From positions 412,453-476,452 of the forward strand of contig CAVPDC010000013.1 of the NCBI GenBank assembly GCA_963702595.1: a DNA stretch of 64,000 nt. Reading direction: 5' to 3'. The position numbers and the translations under genes were made by a program. How positions within the stretch are numbered: position 1 is the first letter of the stretch; every line of letters begins with the position of its first letter. The DNA is from JALORV01 sp963702595. GTDB lineage: Bacteria > Pseudomonadota > Gammaproteobacteria > Burkholderiales > Burkholderiaceae_F. This document shows, in pieces, positions 56,078 through 64,000 of this stretch. The notes beneath the pieces were generated by a model, which saw only the letters and a list, made by a program, of their open reading frames with translations, was not told where the DNA came from and made no database searches.

Positions 56078-57324
56078 GCACCCTGCCGGAGACCCCGGCA
56101 GCCACCGAAGGCGCAACTCGCTGCGGCGTCGACACGGTCGAGATCTCCCGCATCGAGCGCTTGCTCGCCGAAACACCGAGCGACGACCTGCGCAAGCTCT
56201 TTTCCCCGCAGGAACTGCTGGACGCCGGGGACGGCCCGGGGCGTGCCGCCAGCCTGGCCGCGCGTTTCGCCGCGAAAGAGGCGTGCACCAAGCTCTTCCC
56301 GCGTGAAGCCGCACTCGGCGCCGTCGGCCCGGCCGATTTTTCGATCAGTCGAGATGGCTACGGTGCACCCGCCGTCGAACTCAGCGATTCCGCGCAGATC
56401 GCACTCGGACGCAACCGGCTGCGTTCCATAAGCCTTTCGCTGACACATGATCGTGCACAAGCCTCAGCCATGGCCCTGGCGCAGCCGGACCGCGCGACAC
56501 CGTCGCGCCGCGCTCGATGGTTCTATCGGTTGTTGCCGTTTCGCCGCAAGGTCGTGCTCGACAATCTGCGGCGGGTCTATGGCGACGCCGTTGACGAAGC
56601 CGAGATCGAGCGCCTGGCGCAGGCGCATTACGGTCATCTTGCCCGCCTGCTGTGGGAGTTCCTCTGGTTTCCCTGGCTTTCGCAAAGCAGGCGCCTTGCC
56701 ATGGTGCGAGTCGAGAACCTCGAGGCCCTGCTCGCAGCACATGAACAGGCGAAGGGCGTTCTGATCCTGACTGGTCACTTCGGCAACTTCGAAGTAGCCA
56801 CCGCCGCGGGGCTGGCACAATTTCCGGAGGCACAGGGTCGGTTTCATTTCGTGCGGCGCCCGATCCGGCCCGAGTGGCTGGATCGCCTGGTGACGCGGCG
56901 CTTTCGCAAGGCGGGATTCGGCGTGCTCCCCAAGCGCGGCGGGCTGGACGCCATCCTCGATCGGCTCGGCGCCGGCGATCTCGTCGTATTCCCCTTTGAC
57001 CAGCACGCCAGCCGCAAGGACGGCGTCCTGGTCGAGTTCTTTGGCCATCCCGCCGGCACGTTCCGCAGCCTGGCGGTGATTGCGCTGACGACCGGTTCAC
57101 CAGTTGTACCGGCCTCCAGCTGGCGCGAACCCGATGGCCAGCATGTACTGCGCTTCGAAGCGCCGCTCGCGCCGATCGAGCATGTCGATGCAAACGAGGC
57201 GATCCGGCTCAACAGCCGCGCTTACAACCGGGCGCTCGAACGCTTGATCGTGCGCCGGCCGGAACAATGGTGGTGGGTGCATCGCCGCTGGAAGCCGTGG
57301 GCGGCGCGGCCGGCCAAGGCCTGA
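56074..57324 (+). CDS. Fusion of holo-ACP synthase (AcpS) and LpxL-type acyltransferase
   Basis: 416 residues from GTG 56074, overlapping the preceding stop (GTGA). Residues ~17-136 are AcpS-like: GVDTVEISRIERLL (Asp20) and RFAAKEACTKLF (Glu69), ending LSLTHDRAQASAMAL. Residues ~145-416 are an LpxL/HtrB-family acyltransferase with the HX4E motif in TGHFGNFE (His235, Glu240), FPFDQHASRKDGVLVEFFG and a WWWVHRRWK ending; the usual N-terminal membrane anchor is absent. No stop occurs in either other frame until well inside the acyltransferase (first near 56595), so a single indel cannot explain the fusion. Predicted roles: activate the operon's ACP and transfer its acyl chain to a lipid. Confidence 0.85.
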   Translation: MSTLPETPAATEGATRCGVDTVEISRIERLLAETPSDDLRKLFSPQELLDAGDGPGRAASLAARFAAKEACTKLFPREAALGAVGPADFSISRDGYGAPAVELSDSAQIALGRNRLRSISLSLTHDRAQASAMALAQPDRATPSRRARWFYRLLPFRRKVVLDNLRRVYGDAVDEAEIERLAQAHYGHLARLLWEFLWFPWLSQSRRLAMVRVENLEALLAAHEQAKGVLILTGHFGNFEVATAAGLAQFPEAQGRFHFVRRPIRPEWLDRLVTRRFRKAGFGVLPKRGGLDAILDRLGAGDLVVFPFDQHASRKDGVLVEFFGHPAGTFRSLAVIALTTGSPVVPASSWREPDGQHVLRFEAPLAPIEHVDANEAIRLNSRAYNRALERLIVRRPEQWWWVHRRWKPWAARPAKA

Positions 57325-57445
57325 ACTGCACGGCGCGTTACGCGGCGATCGGTAGAATCGTTACTCGCCCGCGGCTTTTCTCTCGACATGTAGTTGCCGC
57401 GTCCCGTGCGAACCACCCAGGCTGAGTCGACAAGTCATCATTCCC

Positions 57446-59368
57446 ATGCACGCTCCTCGACTCGTTAATCGCAATGCCTTCGCGTCGCCTGTGGCGCTGC
57501 GCGGACTGCGCGAGGGCCGACGCTGGATGCTCGCAGCCGTGCTGGCAACTGCATCGATGGCATTCGCCTCGCCTGCACTTGCGCACGAGTCCGAGCAATA
57601 CACGCTGCCGGCTGGACGGGACTTCGCTGATCTCGGCCCCTACTTCACCCGGATCATGTACGACGCGGTGGTCGGAGCAACAGCGGAAACCAACGCCGCG
57701 ATCGAACAGGCCGTTGGAGCCGGAAGCTCCCCGTCGAAGCTCGAGGCGCTGCAGTCGGCGGAATACATCGCCGGCAAGGTCTGGGATCACATCTTCATCG
57801 CCATCCCGATGAATGAACTCCTAGACGCCACACTGATCACGGAATCGGTGCAATCACAGTACCCGGGCCTGGTCACGATGTACCGACCGATCATTTCAAT
57901 CTATGACGACCCGCTGCTGGTGATCGACCTGACCAAGGCGGTCCGGACCTTCTTCCGATCGGGAACTGTCAGCGCTGGAGGTACCGTCTTCGGCACCGAC
58001 AAGATCATTCACTTCATCAACATCGGCCGGATCTATCACGGCAAATACGAGACGCGGATCAAGCGCGGACTGCCGGACAATGAGGCGATCAAGTCCGCGA
58101 TCGCGTCGACCTCGCGCAATCCATTGACGTCGGAGCACGGCGTGCTGGGCATGTGGACGACGGGCATCGTCTCCAATGGCGACCTCGCGGCCGACTACGC
58201 CGGTCTGATGTTCTATCGCAACCTGACCGAGACGGTGCACATCGGACCACGCACGCTGCCGCCGATGCTGGTCCGCGACGGGCCCTACTGGCGCGTTCAG
58301 ATCGAGCCGGATTCAGACTTCTTCGTCGCCTTCATCACGCCCCACTGGAACGAAGTGCTGAACCCGAGTAAGTACGCGCGCTACACGAGCGGCCGCCTGC
58401 GTTCGTTGATCCGCGAGCGCTGCCAGGATGCGCTGGCCTGGTACCGCGACCCGCGTGGCCAGCCCCGGGGACGCGCGCAGTTCGAGGCCATCGAGCGCGA
58501 ACTTGCGACCTACTACGGCGCTGAGTATGGGCACGAGAGCAATCCCGCGGGTGCTGTGACGATCGCCGATGTCTGTTTTCCCAAGATCCCCGACGCAGTG
58601 GCCAAAGACGGCGCGGCGGCATCGGCGCGCGAAGGTGCGTCGGCCGCCCCCGCGCCCGCCCAGGATGCGCTGGGCCGTACGGCGTTGTGGTGGGCCGCAA
58701 GGGAAGGCGACGCCGAGCAGGTGCGGGCGCTGGCTGCGCGCGCCGAGATCGACGTGGCCGACTTCGACGGCGAGACACCGCTGCACGCCGCAGCGCGCGT
58801 GGGCAGTGCGGCGGTCGTAAGCGAACTCCTTAACCGTGGCGCCGACCCCAATCGCGCGACGCTCTATGGAGTGACGCCGTTGATGCTGGCAATCGCAACT
58901 GGCAGGACCGAGGTCGTCACGGTGCTGCTCCAGGCGGGTGCCAACCCGAATGCGCGTGATCTGTTCGGCAAGACGGCATTGCACGATGCCGCTCTGCGAG
59001 GCAACAGCCGGATGACGAACGCCCTGCTCGAACGCGGTGCCGATCCGCGGATTGCGGACGACGCCGGCAACACGGCACTGCACGTGGCGGCGCGCCGGGG
59101 CAACGACAAGCTCGTGGCGATGCTGCTGGCGCGGGGAGCCGACTCGAACGCCCGCAATGACTTTGGCGCGACTCCACGCGACGAAGCGCAGCGTCGGGGC
59201 CATGTGCGCACGGCGCAGCAACTGTCATTGGCTACCCAGGCCGACTCACCGCCGCCGCAACCGGGCAAGGCGCCGGCGGACGATGCCGCACTGGCGTATG
59301 CCCCCACGGCACCGCCGGCAGAAGGTGCAGCCGCCGCCGAAACGAACCCGGCTGGTTGGTCCAGATAG
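57446..59368 (+). CDS. Exported ankyrin-repeat protein with an unrecognised N-terminal domain
   Basis: 640 residues; signal peptide with RRWMLAAVLATASMAFASPALA (cleavage after ~47; ATG 57527 is an alternative start). Residues ~50-390 form a domain I do not recognise, rich in aromatic and charged positions, with FGTDKIIHFINIGRIYHGKYE reminiscent of DKxxHF-type membrane lipoproteins, and MFYRNLTETVHIGPRTLPPMLVRDGPYWRV. A short Ala/Pro linker precedes about six ankyrin repeats (~410-600: GETPLHAAARVGSAAVVSELLNRGADPN and so on), then a Pro/Ala tail. Ankyrin repeats in the periplasm are uncommon. It follows the lipid operon by 121 bp on the same strand. Confidence 0.8.
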   Translation: MHAPRLVNRNAFASPVALRGLREGRRWMLAAVLATASMAFASPALAHESEQYTLPAGRDFADLGPYFTRIMYDAVVGATAETNAAIEQAVGAGSSPSKLEALQSAEYIAGKVWDHIFIAIPMNELLDATLITESVQSQYPGLVTMYRPIISIYDDPLLVIDLTKAVRTFFRSGTVSAGGTVFGTDKIIHFINIGRIYHGKYETRIKRGLPDNEAIKSAIASTSRNPLTSEHGVLGMWTTGIVSNGDLAADYAGLMFYRNLTETVHIGPRTLPPMLVRDGPYWRVQIEPDSDFFVAFITPHWNEVLNPSKYARYTSGRLRSLIRERCQDALAWYRDPRGQPRGRAQFEAIERELATYYGAEYGHESNPAGAVTIADVCFPKIPDAVAKDGAAASAREGASAAPAPAQDALGRTALWWAAREGDAEQVRALAARAEIDVADFDGETPLHAAARVGSAAVVSELLNRGADPNRATLYGVTPLMLAIATGRTEVVTVLLQAGANPNARDLFGKTALHDAALRGNSRMTNALLERGADPRIADDAGNTALHVAARRGNDKLVAMLLARGADSNARNDFGATPRDEAQRRGHVRTAQQLSLATQADSPPPQPGKAPADDAALAYAPTAPPAEGAAAAETNPAGWSR

Positions 59369-59383
59369 CCGGAGCCGCGCCGC

Positions 59384-60118
59384 ATGTCCTCCCTTCCCCC
59401 ACCCCTGCCAACGGCTGTGCATTCCCCAGGTTGCCGCGCCGTCGCGCTCGCGACCACGATGCTGCTTGCGATCGCGTTGGGGGGCTGTGCCGTCTATTCC
59501 GCGCCGAAGTTGACAAGCGCAACGGTCCGCGAATTGCCCGACGCGACGTCCCGAACCGTCATCGCAACCTGGCAGGCCCGGCTCGAGCAGCACATCGCCA
59601 TTGCCGGTGACGGCGACCCGGCCGTGCTGTCGCAGCTTCCGGCGCTGCGTACTCCGGCCGTGGCGCGGCCCGGGCAGATCGTATTCGCGGCCAACGACAT
59701 CGATGCGCACGTCCCCGAACGCGATGGCTACGACGTATTCGGCCTGCTGCTCGGAAAGCAGAACACGACTGCCGGTCCACGCTACGTGTTCATCGTGGGA
59801 TCCCTCCAGCGCCAGCAGTACTGGCCGGTCGCGGTCGCCGATGTCCGTGTTGCGGCGATGTCGGTCAAGGCCGGCATCGCGACCTGGGAGACCGGCTCTG
59901 CCGACGTCGAGGCTCTGCTGCGATATCGCAAGAGTGCCGACTCGTCGACCGCACTGCGCTTTCCCGCCGAGCGCGATCAATTTCGCCTGATTGGCTGCGA
60001 TCCCGGCGTGTGCGTCGAGGAACTCCGGTCCGGCGCCCGCTGGGCCCTCTATGGGAATGCTCCCACGGGGACTGCGCCTGCGGCGTCATCGGTTCAGCCC
60101 GCGTCCGCGGGACGCTGA
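59384..60118 (+). CDS. Lipoprotein of unknown function
   Basis: 244 residues, 15 bp after the ankyrin gene. Signal with lipobox IALGGCAV (Cys ~35). The mature part (LPDATSRTVIATWQARLEQHIA; GYDVFGLLLGKQNTTAGPRYVFIVGSLQR) looks like a mixed alpha/beta domain; two Cys in LIGCDPGVCVEEL near the C-terminus may form a disulfide. I do not recognise a family. Tight spacing suggests it acts with the ankyrin protein in the envelope. Confidence 0.72.
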   Translation: MSSLPPPLPTAVHSPGCRAVALATTMLLAIALGGCAVYSAPKLTSATVRELPDATSRTVIATWQARLEQHIAIAGDGDPAVLSQLPALRTPAVARPGQIVFAANDIDAHVPERDGYDVFGLLLGKQNTTAGPRYVFIVGSLQRQQYWPVAVADVRVAAMSVKAGIATWETGSADVEALLRYRKSADSSTALRFPAERDQFRLIGCDPGVCVEELRSGARWALYGNAPTGTAPAASSVQPASAGR

Positions 60119-60255
60119 GTTCGCAAGCGTCTGACCGACGGCGGGCCGGGCCGTTGCCGCCGCCCGCGGCCCCGGTTGATCGATGTCAGCCTGTCGCCAG
60201 CACGGGCTCGGACAATGGGCCGCTCGCCCATGTATGACGGCATGAAAACACATCG

Positions 60256-62250
60256 ATGAGTCCGCTCGGGATCACGCTGCTGATGCTCGCAGGCTTCGCC
60301 GCCTTCGGATGGCTGGCGTGGCGCAAGCTCGCGATCGTCGCCGCCCTGGCGCCTGAAGACCGTCTGGACGATCCTCCGCGGCGGATCGCGCGACTGCTGC
60401 GCGTCGGCTTCGGCCAGTCGCGCCTGCTGTCCGGCGACTTCCGACCGGGCCTGATGCACGCAGCGATCTTTTTCGGATTCCTGACGCTCCTCGTGCGCAA
60501 GCTGCACCTGATCGTCATCGGCTACGACCCACTTGCGACCATCCCCGGAGCATTCGGCGCCGCGTACACCGCCTTCAAGGACTTCATAGAACTCGTGGTC
60601 CTCGCCGCGGTCATTTACGGGTTCTGGCGCCGCTTCGTGCTGCGCCCGCGCCGGCTCGAGCCCAACCGCGAGGCACTGCTGGTCCTGACGCTGATCCTCG
60701 TGATCATGATCACGGACTTCGGATTCGACGCCTTCCGTTTTGCCAGGTACGCCGCCACGGTGCCCGCGATCGCCCACGAGCAAGTCTGGGCCTGGGTCGG
60801 CGGCCCGCTCTCCCACATGCTGACGGGGCTTGCGCCGGGCACGCTCGACCTCGGCGCTCATGCGTTTTACTGGGTGCAGATGGCCACCGTGTTCGCATTC
60901 CTGGCGATCCTGCCGGTCGGCGAACACTTTCACATCGTCACCGCGTTGCCGGTCGTGTACCTGGGACGCGACGTCCCTGCCAACCGCGTGCCAGGCGTCG
61001 ACCTGGCGCCATTGGCGGCGGACGACGTCGACCCGGACGCGCTGAAGATCGGCGCCAAGAACGCGCTCGACCTCAGCTGGAAGGAAGGCCTCGACGCCTT
61101 CACCTGCACCGAATGCGGCCGCTGCAAGGATGCCTGCCCCACCTTCCTGACGGGCAAGCCGCTGTCGCTGAAGTGGGTCAACGACGCGGTCAAGCATCAT
61201 CTCGTCGAGCACAGCGCGGCCATCCGCCAGCACGAGACTGCGGCACTACCCGCACTCGTCGGCAGCGCCATCAGCGCGGAGACCCTCTGGGCGTGCACGA
61301 CCTGCGGTTACTGCGAGGTCGCGTGCCCGATCCAGCTCGAGCACCTGCCGAAGTTCTATCGTCTGCGACAACGGCAGGTCATGATGGAAGGCGAGTTCCC
61401 GCATGAACTCAATCGCGTCTTTGCCGCCTACGAATCGCAGAGCAATCCCTGGGGCCTCGATGCGGGCACTCGAGGCGACTGGGCCAAGGATCTCGGACTG
61501 CCCATCGTCGCGAGCGCAGATGAGGTCGCGGCGCTCGACTATCTGTACTACGTCGGCTCGGCCTCGTCGTTCGACCCGCGCGGCCAGAAGATCGCGCGCG
61601 CGTTCGTGAAGGTCGCGCAGGCCGCCGGCGTGCGACTCGGCATCCTCGGTCCGCAGGAAGGATCGACCGGCGAGTGCGTGCGCCGGCTCGGCAACGAGAT
61701 GGTGTTCCAGCAGCTCGCGATGGCGCTGGTCGAGTCGCTGAACTCGCTGGGCGTCAAGCGCATCGTCACCTGCGACCCGCATGCCTTCAACGCGCTGAAG
61801 AACGAACTGTCCGCCTTCGGCGGACACTATGAAGTCGTGCACCACACCCAGGCCATCGACGCCTGGATTTCGGCAGGTCGACTCAAACTCGCCAGCCCGC
61901 ACGAGCGCGTGATCTACCACGAGCCGTGCTATCTGGGCCGACACAACGGAGAATACGAGGCACCGCGCCGCGTGCTGCGTGCGATCTCCAAGGACACGCC
62001 GCTGGAGTTCGCACTCGCCCGCGACAAAGCGATGTGCTGCGGCGCCGGCGGTGGCCGCATGTGGCTCGAGGAAACCCTCGGCACGCGCATCAACGTCCTG
62101 CGCGCCGAGCAGGCGCTCGAGCGGCAGCCGGTCGCCGTTGCGACGGCCTGCCCCTATTGCGCGGTGATGGTCGGTGACGGCCTCGCGCAGAAAGACGACC
62201 GTGTCGCCGCGCGCGACATTGCGGAGCTGGTCGCCGACGCGCTCACGTGA
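60256..62250 (+). CDS. EtfD-like membrane Fe-S oxidoreductase (heterodisulfide-reductase-related)
   Basis: 664 residues. Six or so N-terminal membrane helices (~1-245) of the NarI-like haem b fold are followed by two 4Fe-4S motifs, CTECGRCKDACP (from residue 284) and CTTCGYCEVACP (from 347), then two CCG-domain regions ending YHEPCYLGRHNG, MCCGAGGGRMW and TACPYC. This layout matches EtfD, the membrane protein that passes electrons from electron-transfer flavoprotein to quinone. That would link acyl-CoA oxidation (compare fadH in this window) to respiration. No etfAB genes are in view. Confidence 0.86.
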   Translation: MSPLGITLLMLAGFAAFGWLAWRKLAIVAALAPEDRLDDPPRRIARLLRVGFGQSRLLSGDFRPGLMHAAIFFGFLTLLVRKLHLIVIGYDPLATIPGAFGAAYTAFKDFIELVVLAAVIYGFWRRFVLRPRRLEPNREALLVLTLILVIMITDFGFDAFRFARYAATVPAIAHEQVWAWVGGPLSHMLTGLAPGTLDLGAHAFYWVQMATVFAFLAILPVGEHFHIVTALPVVYLGRDVPANRVPGVDLAPLAADDVDPDALKIGAKNALDLSWKEGLDAFTCTECGRCKDACPTFLTGKPLSLKWVNDAVKHHLVEHSAAIRQHETAALPALVGSAISAETLWACTTCGYCEVACPIQLEHLPKFYRLRQRQVMMEGEFPHELNRVFAAYESQSNPWGLDAGTRGDWAKDLGLPIVASADEVAALDYLYYVGSASSFDPRGQKIARAFVKVAQAAGVRLGILGPQEGSTGECVRRLGNEMVFQQLAMALVESLNSLGVKRIVTCDPHAFNALKNELSAFGGHYEVVHHTQAIDAWISAGRLKLASPHERVIYHEPCYLGRHNGEYEAPRRVLRAISKDTPLEFALARDKAMCCGAGGGRMWLEETLGTRINVLRAEQALERQPVAVATACPYCAVMVGDGLAQKDDRVAARDIAELVADALT

Positions 62251-62274
62251 CCGGCGGGAACGCAGCGACCGCGC

Positions 62275-62529
62275 TCACGGCGCGGACTTGCGCACGGCCT
62301 TCTTGATTGTCGCGGTCGCCTTGCGTTGCGAAGATCGCCCGACGCGCCTGCGTTCCTCGTGTTCCAGAATCAGTTCGCCGAACAGTTCCCGAACTTTCGT
62401 CCGGCCAGTCTCCAGCGCGCGGCGACCGATTGGCGTAATGCGATACACGCGGCGTTCCCGACCGTCTGCCTTCTCGCTCTGCGATTGCAGATGCCCCTTG
62501 CGTTCGAGGCCATGGAGGATCGGATACAT
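62275..62529 (-). pseudogene. Truncated PadR-family regulator (N-terminus missing)
   Basis: Residues MYPILHGLERKGHLQSQSEKADGRE and RRVYRITPIGRRALE match the second half of the PadR winged-helix domain (recognition helix and wing), and a Lys/Arg-rich C-terminus follows. The first ~35-40 residues of a PadR domain are missing: an in-frame TGA lies just upstream of ATG 62529, and the lower-GC protease gene ends 16 bp further. The regulator seems cut by the join to the adjacent segment. Confidence 0.72.
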
Positions 62530-62545
62530 CGGGCGTCAAGAACGG

Positions 62546-63406
62546 TTAGGCGGCTACTTGCTCAAGCCGCCAGGACGGTCTGAGGATGTGTCGCCTGTTG
62601 TGAGCTACTCGAAGCAAGAAGACGCCTGCCGCAAGGCAAGCTACAACGCCGACGATGGATGCCTCAGGGCCGAATGCTCCGCCCGAGAGTATTGGTGGTC
62701 CATCTAGGTAGCCATCCAAGTAGCCAGTGCTCTTCACACCTGACGCGGCAACGCCAAAGATGCCGCCCTGCGCGAAGTTCCAGGCGACATGGATACCAAT
62801 CGCAAGCCACACTCTCCTGGTAACCATATACGCAGCCGCAAGCATGACTCCGGCCTCCAGGGCAATGGCCGCGGAACTGACGATCGTGGCTTGCGGGTTC
62901 GGCAGATGCATGAGGCCAAACAGCGCAGCCGAGATGCTGAGCGCGAGCCAGCTGCCAAGCCACCCCTCCAAGATGCGGAACGCCACGGCCCTTATGAGAA
63001 TCTCTTCGGTTATCCCCGCCATGAGTGACGTCATCAGGGCAGGAATGACAACAGACACGTCGTTGACGTTACTTACCGAATAGATACCGAAAAGAAACAG
63101 GACTCCAATGACGATTCCAAATAGTCCGAAACCGATGGCGGCCCCTGTTAGCGCTTCTTTCAGCCATCCACGAGAAACCAGCTCTACGACAGGCCGCCTT
63201 TCCACGACGCGCACGAAGGAGTAGTAGCCGACGAGAGCTCCACCGGCCAAAAGAAGCGGAGCCAATGCCTCCCCGCCCCGCGGTAACAACGCGGCACTCG
63301 CTGAGCCCAATCCGATCGCACCGCCGACCCAAAAGAATCCCAGCGTGGCTCGGACTGGAGCAAACGACAAGGCACTGTAGAACCTTGCAGTTAATCGAGA
63401 CAGCAT
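62546..63406 (-). CDS. CPBP-family intramembrane protease
   Basis: 286 residues from ATG 63406 (a TTG 27 bp upstream is possible; no clear ribosome site for either). Seven or eight membrane segments with the CPBP/CAAX-like motifs: ITEEILIRAVAFR (the glutamate pair and Arg), LFGLMHLPN (His) and GIHVAWNFAQG (His and Asn). These are glutamic-type intramembrane endopeptidases or related proteins, often tied to bacteriocin immunity or stress. Codon and base use look lower-GC than the rest of the window, which suggests acquisition. Confidence 0.82.
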   Translation of the reverse strand: MLSRLTARFYSALSFAPVRATLGFFWVGGAIGLGSASAALLPRGGEALAPLLLAGGALVGYYSFVRVVERRPVVELVSRGWLKEALTGAAIGFGLFGIVIGVLFLFGIYSVSNVNDVSVVIPALMTSLMAGITEEILIRAVAFRILEGWLGSWLALSISAALFGLMHLPNPQATIVSSAAIALEAGVMLAAAYMVTRRVWLAIGIHVAWNFAQGGIFGVAASGVKSTGYLDGYLDGPPILSGGAFGPEASIVGVVACLAAGVFLLRVAHNRRHILRPSWRLEQVAA

Positions 63407-63506
63407 GTGTGAATATGCGACAGTGAGCGCCAAGTCGCCTATCTCTATGCAGTTGCCATCGGCGCAAGTGGATAACAGGGCGACTTCAACATGGGGAATG
63501 ACTGCA

Positions 63507-64000
63507 TTAGCTTTTCGTCCGGCTCAGGAAAATGTCGATAGTGCGAACGAAAATGAATCCGAAGACGCAGAGCGCCCACAACAATGTGGCAGCGTAGGGA
63601 CCGACACTCGGCGGGAAGGGGATACCCCCGGCGTTGAGCCAGAGACTTATGACGAAGACGAGCGACGCCGCGTACGTGATGATGACCCAGGCCGGAAAAC
63701 GGACTCCCTCGATCGCGCGACGACGACGAAACTGGGTCAGCAGTAACGCAGTGAAGATCGCCCCCGCGACTGCGCTACATACCCGCCAAGTGGCAGACGC
63801 TGAAATGTGAAGGAGGTTTAGCAGCGCAGGAAACAATGCCAGGGCGGTCACCAGGAGTCCGCCTTCAATGTAGAGCCGTACGAGGCGGAGGTGCCGATCG
63901 GAGATTTCTCCTCCGAGCGCACTTCGAAGAGTTACCACCACCGCCGAGAAGCCCGCAAATGACAATGAGAGGGCCGCAAGGGCGAAGAGAAAGTCAGATT
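63507..64000 (-). CDS. Integral membrane protein, unknown (partial, 5' end beyond window)
   Basis: The frame is open to the right edge, so the start lies outside; at least 164 residues are visible. Four hydrophobic segments: FLFALAALSLSFAGFSAVVVTL, LYIEGGLLVTALALFPALLNLL, WRVCSAVAGAIFTALLLTQF and the pair VIITYAASLVFVISLWL / ATLLWALCVFGFIFV. I do not recognise a family. Base composition is lower-GC like the adjacent protease gene, and both are transcribed leftward across a ~100-bp gap. Confidence 0.7.
   Translation of the reverse strand, partial: SDFLFALAALSLSFAGFSAVVVTLRSALGGEISDRHLRLVRLYIEGGLLVTALALFPALLNLLHISASATWRVCSAVAGAIFTALLLTQFRRRRAIEGVRFPAWVIITYAASLVFVISLWLNAGGIPFPPSVGPYAATLLWALCVFGFIFVRTIDIFLSRTKS

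Noticed and set aside
50578..57324. Aryl polyene or flexirubin pigment cluster
   Set aside because: The FabL-like enoyl reductase implies saturation, and no aromatic starter-unit genes such as ammonia lyase or ligase are nearby. It stays a weaker alternative.

Overview
The window reads as chromosome of a GC-rich betaproteobacterium, most likely Burkholderiales. The clues are a DUF4148 protein, a Bug/TctC tricarboxylate receptor, a dcd plus Lys/Arg/Orn decarboxylase neighbourhood, a gcvTHP operon behind a glycine riboswitch, and dense high-GC coding with short ATGA/GTGA overlaps. This placement is inferred from gene content and not from any marker search. No rRNA, tRNA, CRISPR array or insertion sequence was seen.

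Layout: 0-3.3 kb holds the end of egtB, egtD, an MGMT-like protein and threonine deaminase. 3.4-10.5 kb is an AttEFGH-like ABC system (ATPase, large FtsX permease, lipocalin-type AttH) with a P-type ATPase inserted between ATPase and permease. 10.5-15.7 kb holds a MAPEG protein, an ABC exporter, a GlsB/YeaQ protein and an MlaE/MlaD/lipoprotein set without its ATPase. 15.7-19.1 kb is an acyl-CoA ligase plus a 2-hydroxyacyl-CoA-lyase-like TPP enzyme, both frameshifted. 19.3-21.5 kb is thyA, a DMT permease and folA. 21.6-25.7 kb is an exported CotH-kinase/PhoX pair. 26-33.3 kb holds fadH, a small unknown, a hydrolase, sdaA, a DUF4148 protein, a diheme cytochrome and a 40-residue basic protein. 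33.5-38.3 kb is gcvTHP with a tandem glycine riboswitch. 38.4-43.1 kb is an operon of a basic amino-acid decarboxylase, a membrane protein, L-threonine aldolase and an NmrA-like protein. 43.3-50.4 kb holds a FecR/DUF6600 protein, dCTP deaminase interrupted by an intein, a D-threonine-aldolase-like enzyme, a Bug receptor and a DMT permease. 50.6-57.3 kb is a self-contained lipid-building operon. 57.4-62.3 kb holds a secreted ankyrin protein, a lipoprotein and an EtfD-like Fe-S membrane protein. 62.3-64 kb is a lower-GC tail with a broken PadR gene, a CPBP protease and a membrane protein.

The two strongest points are: (1) a 408-residue LAGLIDADG intein placed directly before the active-site Ser-Thr-Tyr-Ala-Arg block of dCTP deaminase; and (2) a dedicated type II fatty acid operon (FabL-like enoyl reductase, FabG, long ACP, double-hotdog dehydratase, ketosynthase, a second ketosynthase with Ser in place of the nucleophilic Cys, and a single-chain AcpS/LpxL-type acyltransferase fusion). 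Its gene order recalls the rhizobial acpXL-lpxXL cluster for very-long-chain lipid A acyl chains.

About a dozen single-base indels break otherwise well-conserved frames (near 9.84, 12.76, 16.72, 18.05-18.56, 26.12, 28.14 and 32.22 kb). Most are one extra base and many sit in a doubled or tripled base, so read or assembly error is at least as likely as gene decay. Six of them fall within about 500 bp of the acyl-CoA ligase gene.
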